61,954 nt of DNA from an unicellular cyanobacterium SU3 (GCA_002172675.1 NETF01000154.1:1-61954), one strand, 5' to 3'; shown: positions 16,312 to 26,189, numbered from the stretch's first letter. Numbers and translations: made by a program. Notes: generated from the letters alone by a model not told the origin.

Positions 16312-19284
16312 ATGATCCCCACTCAAACTACGACTCAAGAATTCTTAGCAGCAACCTTTCCCTTTAATCAATTACCTCATGCTGCGAGGGTTGAACTTTC
16401 AACACTATTACAAGTTCAATCCTATCCTCTGGGAACTCCTATTTTAAACCGTAACCAAGTTCCTCAAAATATTGCTATTTTATATCAAGGTCAAGCTCGT
16501 TTATTAGGTCAAGATCCTCGAACAGGACAGGAAACAACCTTAGAATTGCTCAAACCTGGGGCTTTAATTGGCTGGCTCAGTATTTTGCGTAATCTTGGTT
16601 GTGAGATGGTTCTTGCAAGAGAAGATACGGTTTGTCTAACCATTCCTGTGAAGGAATTTCAAGCATTTGTCAAAGAATATATCCTACTAAAAGAAGAACT
16701 GTGGCAACATCGTTGTGCATTGATTGAAGGGTTTGATATTTTAGGGAGGCAACTGCAAAAACAAGCCCTTGCTGACGTTAATTTGAAGGAACTTGCACAA
16801 AAAGCCGTTTCTAAAGCAAAGATTCGTTATTTACTTCCTGGAAAGATATCCCATCAGGAACTTGATCGCGATCGCCTTTGGTTCATTAGTAGTGCAGGAA
16901 CGGTTAATAATCTCTCTGTTGGTCATCTCATCTATGCAAACCAATCCCATTTAGCAGTTAAAGGGCAAGCTGTTCGTGTCATTGGTTTACCCCTTGTTGA
17001 TTTTAAAGTGTTAATTTTTCCAGGGCAACCAATTCCTGAAACCCCTACCCAAGAACGACAACAGTTAGAACAATTAATACAACAAACCCCTTCCTTAGAC
17101 TCAAAACCCCAGAATATTACCGTAACTCCTTCCCGTTTCTCCTACCGTCATATCAAAGGAGTGGGAGACATAGATGCGCCGTTAGCTTGTTTTGCCATGA
17201 TTGCAAAGCATCTAAGAATGTCGTTTCGTCGTTCTACAGTTCATCGGGTTCTCAGCGATCAATATCAGCGTACCGGTTCTCTCTCTTTGCCCTTATGTTC
17301 GGCGGTTGCAGAATTAATGGGACTCAATACCCAAATTGTTCAAGTTCCCACTAATGCCATTTCTCGTTTACCAGTTCCTGCGTTAATTCCCTGGCAAGAC
17401 AGTTTTGCAGTGGTGTTTGAAGCAAGTCGGAAAGGGGTTGTTTTAGGCATTCCTGAACGGGGCATTAAATCCTATAAAATAGCTCAATTTCTTGATATTT
17501 GGGGTGAAGTGGGACAAGCATTACTGTTGCAGAAAAGTGAGGTGACTCCAGAGCAAAAATTTGGCTTTCGTTGGTTTCTCCCTTCTTTAATGCGCTATCG
17601 CAAGGTTTTATTTGAGGTGTTGTTAGCGTCCTTTTTTATTCAACTGTTTGGACTGGTAAACCCTTTTGTGGTGCAGCGTATCATTGATTTAGCTATTAAT
17701 CAAAAAAATCTCGATACGTTACCTATTTTCGGAATTTTGATGCTTGTCATTGCGGTGTTTGAAAGCATATTAAGTAGTTTACGCACCTATTTATTTAATG
17801 ATGCTACCAACCGCCTTGATTTAACCTTGGGTTCTCAAATTATCGATCATCTGTTGCGTTTACCGTTGCGCTTCTTTGAAAAGCGTCCTGTGGGTGAATT
17901 AGCCCACCGTATGAACGAATTAGAGAATATTCGTGCTTTTCTCACAGGAACTGCTTTAACGGTGGTTGTAGATACGATTTTTTCTGTCCTATATATCCTA
18001 GTCATGGCCATTTACAGTTGGCAATTAACCTTAGTTGCGTTAGTTACAGTTCCTGTGTTTATGATCCTCACTTTAATTGTCTCTCCTATTGTCCGTCGGC
18101 AACTAAGAAATAAGGCTGAGAAAAGTAGTCACACCCAATCTTACTTAGTAGAAGTGTTATCCGGTATTCAAACCGTTAAAGCACAGAATATCGAAACGCG
18201 ATCGCGTTGGCAATGGCAAAAACGTTATGCCCGTTATGTTAAATCAGGGTTCAAAACCTCGACTACGGCTGCGTTAGCTGGTTCTGCTAGTAATTTCCTC
18301 AACAAACTGTCTCAATTATTAGTGTTATGGATGGGGGCGTATTTAGTGGTGGAAGGGAACTTAACGTTAGGAGAATTAATTGCTTTTCGTATCATTGCCG
18401 GTTACGTCACCTCTCCGTTGATGCGTTTAGCCCAAACTTGGCAGAAATTCCAAGAAACAGCCCTATCTTTAGAACGGTTAAGCGACATTATGGATACTCC
18501 CGAAGAACAGCATGAAGATCAACAGGGTAATCTCCCTATGCCCATGATTAAAGGAGCAATTACCTATGAAAATGTTGCCTTTTCCTTCAAAAGTGGCGGA
18601 ACCTTGCAACTGAATCATGTTAACTTAACCATCCCAGAAGGCAAGTTTGTCGCTATTGTCGGTCAAAGTGGTTCCGGAAAAAGTACCTTAACCAAACTAC
18701 TTGTCAGACTGTATCAACCCAACCAAGGCAGAATTCTTCTCGATGGTTACGATATCTCTAAAGTAGAACTCTATTCCTTACGTCGTCAAATTGGGATGGT
18801 TCCCCAAGATTCTCTGCTATTTGATGGCACTATCGAAGAAAATATCGCTCTTACTTATCCTGATGCGTCTAGCGAAGAAATTATTGAAGCAGCCACCATT
18901 GCGGGGGCGCATGACTTCATTATGAACCTACCTAACGGTTATAACACCCGTGTCGGAGAAAGAGGATCATCTCTTTCAGGGGGACAACGCCAAAGAATTG
19001 CGATCGCCCGTACTGTTTTACAACAACCCAATTTATTAATTATGGATGAGGCAACTAGCGCGCTAGACTATCACACAGAACAAAAAGTATGTCGCAACTT
19101 GGCACAAGCTTTTCAAAACCGCACTGTTTTATTCATTACCCATCGTCTCAACACCATTCAACACGCAGACTTAATTCTGATGATGGATGCCGGATCACTT
19201 GCAGAAATGGGAACCCACGAAGAATTAATGAACCTCAAAGGACGGTATTACTGCCTTTATCAGCAACAAGAAACGCAACTTTAG
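16312..19284 (+). CDS. Type I secretion ABC exporter with cyclic-nucleotide-like and inactive C39-like domains
   Basis: 990 residues from the ATG at 16312. Order: cyclic-nucleotide-binding-like domain (about 15-135), linker, C39-like domain (about 275-405), six-helix transporter domain (about 440-715) and ATPase with GQSGSGKST Walker A, LSGGQRQRIAIAR signature, MDEAT Walker B and a final switch histidine (THRLNT). In the C39-like domain the catalytic cysteine position of the DCG motif reads DAP (Ala near residue 289) and the expected histidine is also missing, so it cannot cut leader peptides. Such dead domains hold unfolded RTX substrates in HlyB-type exporters, which fits the RTX gene nearby. 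The downstream gene is its adaptor. Confidence 0.93.
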   Translation: MIPTQTTTQEFLAATFPFNQLPHAARVELSTLLQVQSYPLGTPILNRNQVPQNIAILYQGQARLLGQDPRTGQETTLELLKPGALIGWLSILRNLGCEMVLAREDTVCLTIPVKEFQAFVKEYILLKEELWQHRCALIEGFDILGRQLQKQALADVNLKELAQKAVSKAKIRYLLPGKISHQELDRDRLWFISSAGTVNNLSVGHLIYANQSHLAVKGQAVRVIGLPLVDFKVLIFPGQPIPETPTQERQQLEQLIQQTPSLDSKPQNITVTPSRFSYRHIKGVGDIDAPLACFAMIAKHLRMSFRRSTVHRVLSDQYQRTGSLSLPLCSAVAELMGLNTQIVQVPTNAISRLPVPALIPWQDSFAVVFEASRKGVVLGIPERGIKSYKIAQFLDIWGEVGQALLLQKSEVTPEQKFGFRWFLPSLMRYRKVLFEVLLASFFIQLFGLVNPFVVQRIIDLAINQKNLDTLPIFGILMLVIAVFESILSSLRTYLFNDATNRLDLTLGSQIIDHLLRLPLRFFEKRPVGELAHRMNELENIRAFLTGTALTVVVDTIFSVLYILVMAIYSWQLTLVALVTVPVFMILTLIVSPIVRRQLRNKAEKSSHTQSYLVEVLSGIQTVKAQNIETRSRWQWQKRYARYVKSGFKTSTTAALAGSASNFLNKLSQLLVLWMGAYLVVEGNLTLGELIAFRIIAGYVTSPLMRLAQTWQKFQETALSLERLSDIMDTPEEQHEDQQGNLPMPMIKGAITYENVAFSFKSGGTLQLNHVNLTIPEGKFVAIVGQSGSGKSTLTKLLVRLYQPNQGRILLDGYDISKVELYSLRRQIGMVPQDSLLFDGTIEENIALTYPDASSEEIIEAATIAGAHDFIMNLPNGYNTRVGERGSSLSGGQRQRIAIARTVLQQPNLLIMDEATSALDYHTEQKVCRNLAQAFQNRTVLFITHRLNTIQHADLILMMDAGSLAEMGTHEELMNLKGRYYCLYQQQETQL

Positions 19285-19382
19285 ATCCCCCCTACCCCCT
19301 TTTCAAAGGGGGAAATAGCAGAAGGCAGGAGTCAATATATCCTCCCTACCCCCGACACCCTAACCCCTACAACCTACCCCCT
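19285..19382. repeat. Palindromic and short tandem repeats
   Basis: Starts with CCCCCTACCCCCTTTTC/AAAGGGGG, a palindromic cyanobacterial repeat that may also stop transcription weakly, followed by CCCGACACCC-type units up to the HlyD Shine-Dalgarno. Confidence 0.45.
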
Positions 19383-19403
19383 CATTAACCATAGGAGTCA
19401 ATC

Positions 19404-21032
19404 ATGAATAACTTAATTCGCGCTAAAAAACCCACATTTTCCTCTACAGAATCAACTCAAATTACTCTTGCTTTTCGTCAAACCAGTTTTTGGTCAAAAG
19501 CTTTATTATGGACAGTAATAGGCGTTAGTAGCTTTGGTTTAGGTTGGGCTTGTATTGCTCAAATTGAACAAACCGTTCCAGTTACGGGACAGTTGAAACC
19601 GGAAGGCAAAGTAAAAGAAGTACAAACCCCTGTAGGTGGTGTTATTACAGAAGTTCATGTTGAAGATGGCGAAAAAGTTCAACCAGGGGATTTATTGGTT
19701 ACTTTTGATACGACTAATACGGTTGCCCGTTTGAAGTCTCTTAACGAAGAAAAACAATCCCTAGGGCAAGAGAATCAATATTATCAAACCTTGATGCAAA
19801 ATACTGCTACAACCCTTTTACAATTACCCCCTAACCTTCCCGTAGAAATTGCTCAATTAGGTCGAGAAAGAACAGAATTATTGACAGAAAATCAAGTATT
19901 TCAAGCTAAATTATCAGGAACGATACCTAATGTTAATGGGGAAAACTTAGCCCGTCTCAATGCCTTACGCGCGCAGTCTGATGCCCGTATTCAAACTGCT
20001 CGTTTAGATATGGCACAATTAGAAAAACGGCTGCAACAAAATCAAGTACAGTTAACTGATGCGAGACAACAATTAGCAACAGAAAAACAAAACTTAATTG
20101 ATATTCAACGACGGAATCAATCTGCAGTGAAAAATACCCAACAAAGTTTACAAACCGAAGAACAAATTTTGAACCGTATTGAACCTTTGAAAGAAGAAGG
20201 AGCGATCGCATTAATTCAATATGACAAACAGTTACAAGCAGTCAATGAATTACGCTCACAATTGTCTCAACGAGAAGCAGAAGATCGTTTAGATAATAAC
20301 CAACAACGTCAAACCATTCAATCAACTCAAGCTGATATTGATCGCCTGATTCAAGAACAAAAACGTCTGCAAATAGAACTGTCTCAAAGTGAGGAGAAAG
20401 TTAAAAATATTATGGCAGATGGTGAAACAAATGTCAGAGGACAAATAGCTTCTAATCATCAACGGTTAGCGGAAATTGATAGTCAATTAACCAAGCGTAT
20501 TGTAGAAAATAAAAAGCGTCTCTCTCAAATTGAAAATGAAATTTCTCAAACCAAACTGAATCTAACTTACCAAAACTTAAAAGCTGATAATAGTGGAATC
20601 GTCTTCGATCTCCAAGCTTCTCAACCTGGTTTTGTTGCTAAAGCGAGTCAACCTTTATTAAAAATTGTTCCTCAAGATTTCTTAGTAGCAGAAGTCTTTA
20701 TTACCAATCAAGATATTGGTTTTGTTAAAGAAGGAATGCCAGTGGATGTAAGGATTGATAGCTTTAGCTTTAGTGAATTTGGAGACATTCGAGGTGAAAT
20801 TATTTCTATTGGAAAAGATGCCTTAGAACCTGATGAAATTTATCCCTTTCATCGTTTCCCTGCTTTGGTTCGTTTAGAAACTCAAAATTTATCGGTCAAC
20901 GGTAGAGAATTATCCTTACAATCAGGGATGTCTATTAATGCTAATGTTATTGTCAATGAAAAACGACGAGTTATTAGTTTAGTGGCTGAATCTTTAGTGA
21001 AGAAACTTGATGCTTTAAAGTCCGTTGATTAA
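19404..21032 (+). CDS. HlyD-family adaptor of the type I exporter
   Basis: 542 residues. An N-terminal cytoplasmic part, one anchor helix (about 33-53, ALLWTVIGVSSFGLGWACIA), a lipoyl half (VEDGEKVQPGDLLVTFDTTN), a very long coiled-coil hairpin rich in Gln, Glu and Lys (about 110-400), the second lipoyl half and a C-terminal beta domain (PVDVRIDSF, GEIISIGKDA). AGGAG precedes the ATG. It follows the ABC gene by 119 bases and should link it to a TolC-type channel encoded elsewhere. Confidence 0.93.
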   Translation: MNNLIRAKKPTFSSTESTQITLAFRQTSFWSKALLWTVIGVSSFGLGWACIAQIEQTVPVTGQLKPEGKVKEVQTPVGGVITEVHVEDGEKVQPGDLLVTFDTTNTVARLKSLNEEKQSLGQENQYYQTLMQNTATTLLQLPPNLPVEIAQLGRERTELLTENQVFQAKLSGTIPNVNGENLARLNALRAQSDARIQTARLDMAQLEKRLQQNQVQLTDARQQLATEKQNLIDIQRRNQSAVKNTQQSLQTEEQILNRIEPLKEEGAIALIQYDKQLQAVNELRSQLSQREAEDRLDNNQQRQTIQSTQADIDRLIQEQKRLQIELSQSEEKVKNIMADGETNVRGQIASNHQRLAEIDSQLTKRIVENKKRLSQIENEISQTKLNLTYQNLKADNSGIVFDLQASQPGFVAKASQPLLKIVPQDFLVAEVFITNQDIGFVKEGMPVDVRIDSFSFSEFGDIRGEIISIGKDALEPDEIYPFHRFPALVRLETQNLSVNGRELSLQSGMSINANVIVNEKRRVISLVAESLVKKLDALKSVD

Positions 21033-21306
21033 TAATAATAATCGTGGACTATTTGAACGAAAATGGTGGGTTACGACGGATATTTATATTTCTGTAATAG
21101 ACTGAATTGTAGCCGTCTAACCCATTCTCCTGTAATGTACGCTAATTAGCTGAAACAGTCCATTAGGTTGGGTTGAGGCACAAAACCCAACGTCCAGAAT
21201 ATTATTTAAGTATCGTCTTACTCCGCAAATTCGGCTGCACTGCTTGGTCATTCTGTTTTATAATACAAAAGTTGAATTCAATTAAATTGGCTATATCGTC
21301 AAAACC

Positions 21307-21495
21307 ATGAAAGGCTACATAAAAGGACAAACAATTATTCTTGTAGATACCTTACCCGATAATATTAAAGAAGGGGACGAAGTAGATGTTTCAATCACTA
21401 TTAAACCTCGCAATACCTATCCTTTTCCCACGTTTAAACTAGGCGTTAAAAACGAATATCTTAATAGAGGAAAAATTTATGAACAACAAGATTAG
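21307..21495 (+). CDS. Antitoxin-like protein paired with PIN gene
   Basis: 62 residues with a compact N-terminal beta unit (MKGYIKGQTIILVDTLPDNI, KEGDEVDVSI) of the kind seen in small cyanobacterial antitoxins of VapBC-like pairs. It overlaps the PIN gene by 17 bases, a sign of coupled translation. A paralogue, frameshifted, is at 50102-50289. Function is inferred from the pairing. Confidence 0.65.
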   Translation: MKGYIKGQTIILVDTLPDNIKEGDEVDVSITIKPRNTYPFPTFKLGVKNEYLNRGKIYEQQD

Positions 21496-21883
21496 AGTCT
21501 TGTTTGATACCAATGTTTTAGTATATGCTCATGATGAATCTGCTACTCATCATAGAGATTCAGCAGAATTGTTAGCCTTAGCTATAGAAAATAGGATTCG
21601 AGGGGTATTAGCAGGACAAAATATTATTGAATTGTATCGTATTTTAACTAATTCTGCGGCAATGAAAGGAACTCCTTTAAGCCCTTTACAAGCAAATAAT
21701 TTAATTACTGCTTCTGAAGCGATTACTTTATTTTATCAACAAGTTTCCTTACAGAAAGACCTCACTTTCTTAGTTAACATTCCTAATGAAATTACTGAAA
21801 CAACTTTTAATAAGACTGATAATCAAGAAGAGTTAGTAATTTGTGAAAATGCTGAGGATATGTTTAATAAACTTGGTATTTAG
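21479..21883 (+). CDS. Chimeric PIN toxin, probably inactive
   Basis: 134 residues. The first 88 or so are a VapC-type PIN half with the first acidic residue (FDTNVLVYAHD, Asp10) and the second (IIELYRIL, Glu51). The rest does not contain the third and fourth acidic positions. Instead the end (NQEELVICENAEDMFNKLGI) looks like the C-terminus of a RelB-type antitoxin, and the next frame begins like a RelE toxin. A deletion seems to have joined two toxin-antitoxin loci. Without the last acidic residues nuclease activity is unlikely. The decayed paralogue at 49630-50118 shows what the missing half looked like. Confidence 0.7.
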   Translation: MNNKIRVLFDTNVLVYAHDESATHHRDSAELLALAIENRIRGVLAGQNIIELYRILTNSAAMKGTPLSPLQANNLITASEAITLFYQQVSLQKDLTFLVNIPNEITETTFNKTDNQEELVICENAEDMFNKLGI

Positions 21884-21885
21884 TT

Positions 21886-21951
21886 ATGCAGTTAATTTAC
21901 ACAAAACAATTTGAAAAAGATGTTAAAAAATTAACCATAAGAATATTTTAG
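21886..21951 (+). pseudogene. Truncated RelE-type toxin start
   Basis: Two bases after the chimeric PIN stop, a 21-residue frame MQLIYTKQFEKDVKKLT and then a stop. The phrase 'YTKxFxKDxKKL' is the usual N-terminus of RelE/YafQ-type mRNA endonucleases. The remaining 60 to 70 residues are missing. Confidence 0.55.
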
Positions 21952-22058
21952 GCACTTCTAGGGAAGTTTGATGCTAGTATAGTACAGTGGGTTCTTACAA
22001 CTTACTCCACATTAATCTAATAATGAGTAATCAAAAAAGGCAAAAAAATTAGGATTAC

Positions 22059-23879
22059 ATGAATATTGAGCCAGTCTATACCTCAGTCGGTGTTCTTTTT
22101 AAACGCCAATCTAAATTTTTTATCCCTAAATATCAAAGAGCTTACGCTTGGAACTCGGAATCTGTATCAGATTTTATAAGTGATTTAAACATTTGTTTTG
22201 ACAAAAGAAAGCATGGATCACAAATCAATCATTTTTTTGGTGGAGTTCTTAGTGTTAAACGTAATGTTATTGGTGCTTTTGATCAACACGAATATGAAAT
22301 TATTGATGGACAACAAAGAATTGCAACATTTACTTTATTAGTCGCTGGTTTAATTAAATCATACAAAGATTTAGAATTAGAGGCTCAAAAATCATCAGAA
22401 GACAATAATAATATATCAATTATAAAAAAACGATATCAAGATTTATTAAATAGATTTATTGAATTTGAACAAGAAATTCAAAGAGAAGTTACTCCTGTTG
22501 AAGTTTTAAAACTTTCAAAAGCTGATCATTCTTTCTATCGTGACTTAATTCGTAATCATGAGGCTGATCCATTAAGAGATTCACATAAAAAAATGTTGTC
22601 TGCTTATGAGAAGTTAAATAAAAATTTAGAATTAATTATTAATCAATGTGAAAAAATCGAAAATAAAATTGATAATCTTGAAATAATTCAGAACATATTA
22701 GATTATGATTTTACTGTGCTACACATGATCACCGATAAAAAAGAAGATGCTTTTAGACTTTTTCAAGTCATTAATGATAGAGGAACCAATTTAACAGATG
22801 GAGATTTGTTGAGAGCTAAAACTTTAGAAATGTTAGAACAATTTCCAGGAGAGCAGATAATTGTCGAAGAATTATGGGATAAGATTCTGGCCGATTCTCC
22901 TTCTGAGACAAATGATTACTTAAATTGGATTTATGATTCTTACCAAGGTACTAGACCAAAACCCAATGCCGTTTTTGATATGTTTCTTGATAAATTTTTC
23001 CCAGAACATAAAAATAATAATTTAACCGAGCAAGATGCACAAAAAATTAGAAAAACAATGCAAAATATTCATCAATATATAATTAAGTGTCGAAAATTAG
23101 TTCAAGGACAATGGTTATATGAAGACAAGCAACCTATAACTGCTTGGGATAGAACTCGTTTAAATATTATTGTAGTTGAACTTGGTCATAGTTTATCAAT
23201 TCCATTGTTCCTTGCAGCATCTGAACTAGATCATAAACAGTTTTCCGAAATAGTTCAAATGGTAGAAAGAACATTTTTTCGATATAAATTAATTTGTAAT
23301 GAACATATAACTGCTTTAAAAAATATTTACTCTAAAGAAGCTCTTGAAATTCGGAAAGATTATCAATCGTATCATCCTAACAGTCTGAGAGAAAAACTCC
23401 ATAAGCTAATTCAATCAAAAGTGCCAAATCAAACATTTAAAAACGCCTTAAAAATGCTTAAATATCAAGAATCTGGTACAAGTAATAAACCTCTTAAGTA
23501 TTTTTTGATGTCCATTGAATATTATTATCAATGGTATAAAGAAGGAGCTAATGAACAACCTTTATGTCATGATAAAAGTAGAGTCTATGACTTTGCTGGT
23601 ACATCCATTGAACACATCTATCCTCGGAATCCTAATGATAATGATAAAGACGAGACTATTGAACCTCTAAAAAATTCACTGGGAAATCTGACAATTATGG
23701 ATCCTCAACAAAATAGACTAGGTTATAATGATCCATTTTTGCAGAAAAAGCACCTTTATGAAAAGTCTTCTGTTATTTTAAATAAAGAAATAAGCACAAA
23801 AGAAAATTGGACAACTTCGGATATAGAACATAACCAGGAATTTTTGATAGATGCTGCTCTTAAAATATTCATTCCATAA
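22059..23879 (+). CDS. DUF262/DUF1524 (GmrSD-like) protein
   Basis: 606 residues. The N-terminal DUF262 domain has FFIPKYQRAYAW and, later, EIIDGQQRIATFTLL, the nucleotide-binding motifs of the GmrS/ParB-like fold. The C-terminal DUF1524 domain is an HNH-type nuclease unit (SIEHIYPRNP, then NSLGNLTIMDPQQNRL and a final Phe-Lys region). Fused DUF262-DUF1524 proteins include GmrSD, which cuts modified phage DNA, so a type IV restriction or other anti-phage role is likely. It sits between broken toxin-antitoxin genes, as defence genes often do. AGGAT precedes the ATG. AT content is high. Whether it targets modified DNA is not visible. Confidence 0.8.
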   Translation: MNIEPVYTSVGVLFKRQSKFFIPKYQRAYAWNSESVSDFISDLNICFDKRKHGSQINHFFGGVLSVKRNVIGAFDQHEYEIIDGQQRIATFTLLVAGLIKSYKDLELEAQKSSEDNNNISIIKKRYQDLLNRFIEFEQEIQREVTPVEVLKLSKADHSFYRDLIRNHEADPLRDSHKKMLSAYEKLNKNLELIINQCEKIENKIDNLEIIQNILDYDFTVLHMITDKKEDAFRLFQVINDRGTNLTDGDLLRAKTLEMLEQFPGEQIIVEELWDKILADSPSETNDYLNWIYDSYQGTRPKPNAVFDMFLDKFFPEHKNNNLTEQDAQKIRKTMQNIHQYIIKCRKLVQGQWLYEDKQPITAWDRTRLNIIVVELGHSLSIPLFLAASELDHKQFSEIVQMVERTFFRYKLICNEHITALKNIYSKEALEIRKDYQSYHPNSLREKLHKLIQSKVPNQTFKNALKMLKYQESGTSNKPLKYFLMSIEYYYQWYKEGANEQPLCHDKSRVYDFAGTSIEHIYPRNPNDNDKDETIEPLKNSLGNLTIMDPQQNRLGYNDPFLQKKHLYEKSSVILNKEISTKENWTTSDIEHNQEFLIDAALKIFIP

Positions 23880-23916
23880 AATTATTAAAAGACTTATATA
23901 ATTTAAGGTAATACAA

Positions 23917-24230
23917 ATGATCGATTTACACCCTGAATTTTTAACTAAGAATGGCAAAAACGATCAGGAATTAGAAAACTCGATCAACTTAAATCAGAAC
24001 TTATTTATCTTCCAATTACAACAGAAGTTATGTTACAAGCTGCTCAATTGTGGGCTGAAGCTAGGCGAAAAGGGAAACCTACTGCAGATAATAAAGCACT
24101 CGATGGTGATGTTATTTTAGCGTCTCAAGCTCTTTTGCTAGAAAAAATGGAACATCAAGTAATTATTGCAACCAGTAATACTAAACATTTAACTTTGTTT
24201 GTTGATGCAAGAGAATGGCAAAATATATAA
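23917..24230 (+). pseudogene. Fused remnants of an antitoxin and a PIN toxin
   Basis: The first 15 codons (MIDLHPEFLTKNGK) equal the start of the antitoxin-like gene at 26507. The frame then fails, and a second frame gives the end of a PIN toxin (LPITTEVMLQAAQLWAEARR, DGDVILASQALLLEKMEHQ, ATSNTKHLTLF) with the third acidic site (DGDVILA) present. The middle of both genes is deleted. This is a second decayed pair within 2.5 kb. Confidence 0.7.
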
Positions 24231-24422
24231 TTCATGTTTTCTTTCTTCAAAAGCGACAAGTTTGTTGAGAAAATAAAGGAGAAACTGACTAAAGATTAGA
24301 TAAATAAATCATTTTTTAAGTAAGATTATAGCTCTCATGAAATGTCTTTGATGCTCTTCACTGCATAAAATTCTTGTTTCCATCCTACTCAATACAAGAA
24401 GCGATTAAAAAGAGGATTATTC
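24231..24422. promoter_or_regulatory. Upstream region of the polyferredoxin gene
   Basis: 192 bases without a gene. It must hold the promoter of the gene at 24423. AGAGGATTATTC forms the ribosome binding site. No dyad strong enough to name is seen. Confidence 0.3.
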
Positions 24423-26189
24423 ATGTTTGCTAAAATTCCTGAAACAAAAATGCACTGGATACGTTGGGGATTAGCTATTGGTTGGCTATTGCTCATTTTT
24501 TCCATGTTTTACGACCCGATTTCAGCTTTTTTAACGGAACCTTATCAATTTTTTGGGCCGAAAATGGCGCATAGTTGTTATGAGTTTCAAGGGAAATGTC
24601 TGCCTTTAAGTCCCTATCCCTTGGGGCCTAGAATTTTTTGGGGTATGGTGGTTCCCACAGCTATTATTATTTTAGTTCTCTTTGGTCATGAAGCATGGCG
24701 ACGCATTTGTCCGTTATCCTTTTTTTCTCAGCTTCCTCGCGCGTTAGGATGGCAGCGCAAACGGTTGGTTAAGGAGAATTCTTGGTTATCTCGCAACCAT
24801 CTATACTTGCAATGGGGTTTATTATTTTTAGGGTTAAATGTGCGTTTACTGTTGGTTAATTCCGATCGCCTGTTATTGGGAATTTTTCTGAGTTTTACTA
24901 TCTTATCAGCCATTACGGTTGGCTTTTTATACGGGGGGAAAAGTTGGTGTCATTATTTTTGTCCTATGGCCCCGGTACAAATGATTTATAGTGAACCCAG
25001 TGGTATTCTAACCTCTGAAGCGCATACTGCACCTCCGATGTCTATTACTCAGTCTATGTGTCGTAAGGTGGATAGTCAGGGACAGAAAAAAAGTGCTTGT
25101 GTTGCTTGTCAGTCTCCTTGTATGGATATTGATGCAGAAAATGGCTATTGGAGTAAAATTAATCAAAGCGATCGCAAGTTACTCTATTACGGTTATCTGG
25201 GTTTAGCCATTGGGTTTTATGTTTATTTTGGTCTCTATTCGGGTAACTGGCAGTTTTTATCTGGAGGAGTTTGGAACGAAACCAATCAACTTGCAACCTT
25301 ATTTTCTCCAGGTTTTTATATTTCAGGTCATGCCATTCCTATTCCTAAAATTGTAGCCGTTCCTTTAACGTTACTGTTCTTTTCAGGAGCAACTTATGTC
25401 ATAGGAATGCGGTTACAAAAAGCTTATAAACGTTACAATAAGCGATTCAAAAGACCGTTATCTTTAGAACAAGTACATCATCGTTTATTTACCCTTTTTA
25501 CCTTTGTTTCCTTTAATTGTTTGTTCTTTTTAGGAGTGCGTCCCACGTTAGGATGGATACCCTTTAACGGACAAAATATAATAACTTGGGCAGCTATTTT
25601 AATGAGTGGGTTATGGTTAGTTAAAGCGTGGCAACGTCGCTATGAACAATATACGAAAGAACGGGATAGTCATTTATTGCGTCGTCAACTGGGTAAACTA
25701 TCTATAGATTGTTCAGCGTTTCTCGAAGGTCGAAGTTTAGAGGATTTAAACGCCGATGAATTGTATGCTTTAGCTAAAGTGTTGCCTGGTTTTACCCATC
25801 AATCTCGTTTACAAGTCTATACAGGAACCCTCAAAGAAGCGATCGCTCAACGTCGTGTTAGTTATCAAAGTAGTCTTAAAGTATTCCAAAGTTTACGGCA
25901 AGAATTAGGTATTAATGAAAATGAACATTGGAGAAGTTTAGACCAATTGTGTCAAGATTATCCTGAATTATTTGTACCCCATTTAGGACAAATTTCCGAT
26001 GCAGAATTAACCATTCGTCGTCCCATTAAAGAGACTTTTTCTAATCCTGAGTTAACTATGCAACGACCTTTAGATGTTAAAAATGGTCAAAGTTTATCTG
26101 TTTTAGGAAAAGGGAATAGGAAACAGTTGCCGAAAGGTTCAAGAGATACAGAGAAAACGATTCAAAGACCGTTTTCAAAGAAAAAATAA
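24423..26189 (+). CDS. Polyferredoxin-like (NapH/CcoG-type) membrane protein with phosphomotif tail
   Basis: 588 residues. Five or six membrane helices (first about 13-35) carry cysteine motifs: CHYFCPMAPVQ on a loop, then a cysteine after QSM and CVACQSPCMDID, a 4Fe-4S-like set in NapH/NosR/CcoG relatives. The C-terminal 190 residues are soluble. Its last 65 hold three copies of E-x-T-[IM]-x-R-P: ELTIRRP, ELTMQRP and EKTIQRP, with Thr at 530, 545 and 579. Repeated threonines of one context in a flexible tail suggest kinase sites read by an FHA domain; an FHA protein and a Ser/Thr kinase are the next large genes on this strand. Likely role: passing electrons across or along the membrane. The redox partner is unproven. 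Confidence 0.75.
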   Translation: MFAKIPETKMHWIRWGLAIGWLLLIFSMFYDPISAFLTEPYQFFGPKMAHSCYEFQGKCLPLSPYPLGPRIFWGMVVPTAIIILVLFGHEAWRRICPLSFFSQLPRALGWQRKRLVKENSWLSRNHLYLQWGLLFLGLNVRLLLVNSDRLLLGIFLSFTILSAITVGFLYGGKSWCHYFCPMAPVQMIYSEPSGILTSEAHTAPPMSITQSMCRKVDSQGQKKSACVACQSPCMDIDAENGYWSKINQSDRKLLYYGYLGLAIGFYVYFGLYSGNWQFLSGGVWNETNQLATLFSPGFYISGHAIPIPKIVAVPLTLLFFSGATYVIGMRLQKAYKRYNKRFKRPLSLEQVHHRLFTLFTFVSFNCLFFLGVRPTLGWIPFNGQNIITWAAILMSGLWLVKAWQRRYEQYTKERDSHLLRRQLGKLSIDCSAFLEGRSLEDLNADELYALAKVLPGFTHQSRLQVYTGTLKEAIAQRRVSYQSSLKVFQSLRQELGINENEHWRSLDQLCQDYPELFVPHLGQISDAELTIRRPIKETFSNPELTMQRPLDVKNGQSLSVLGKGNRKQLPKGSRDTEKTIQRPFSKKK

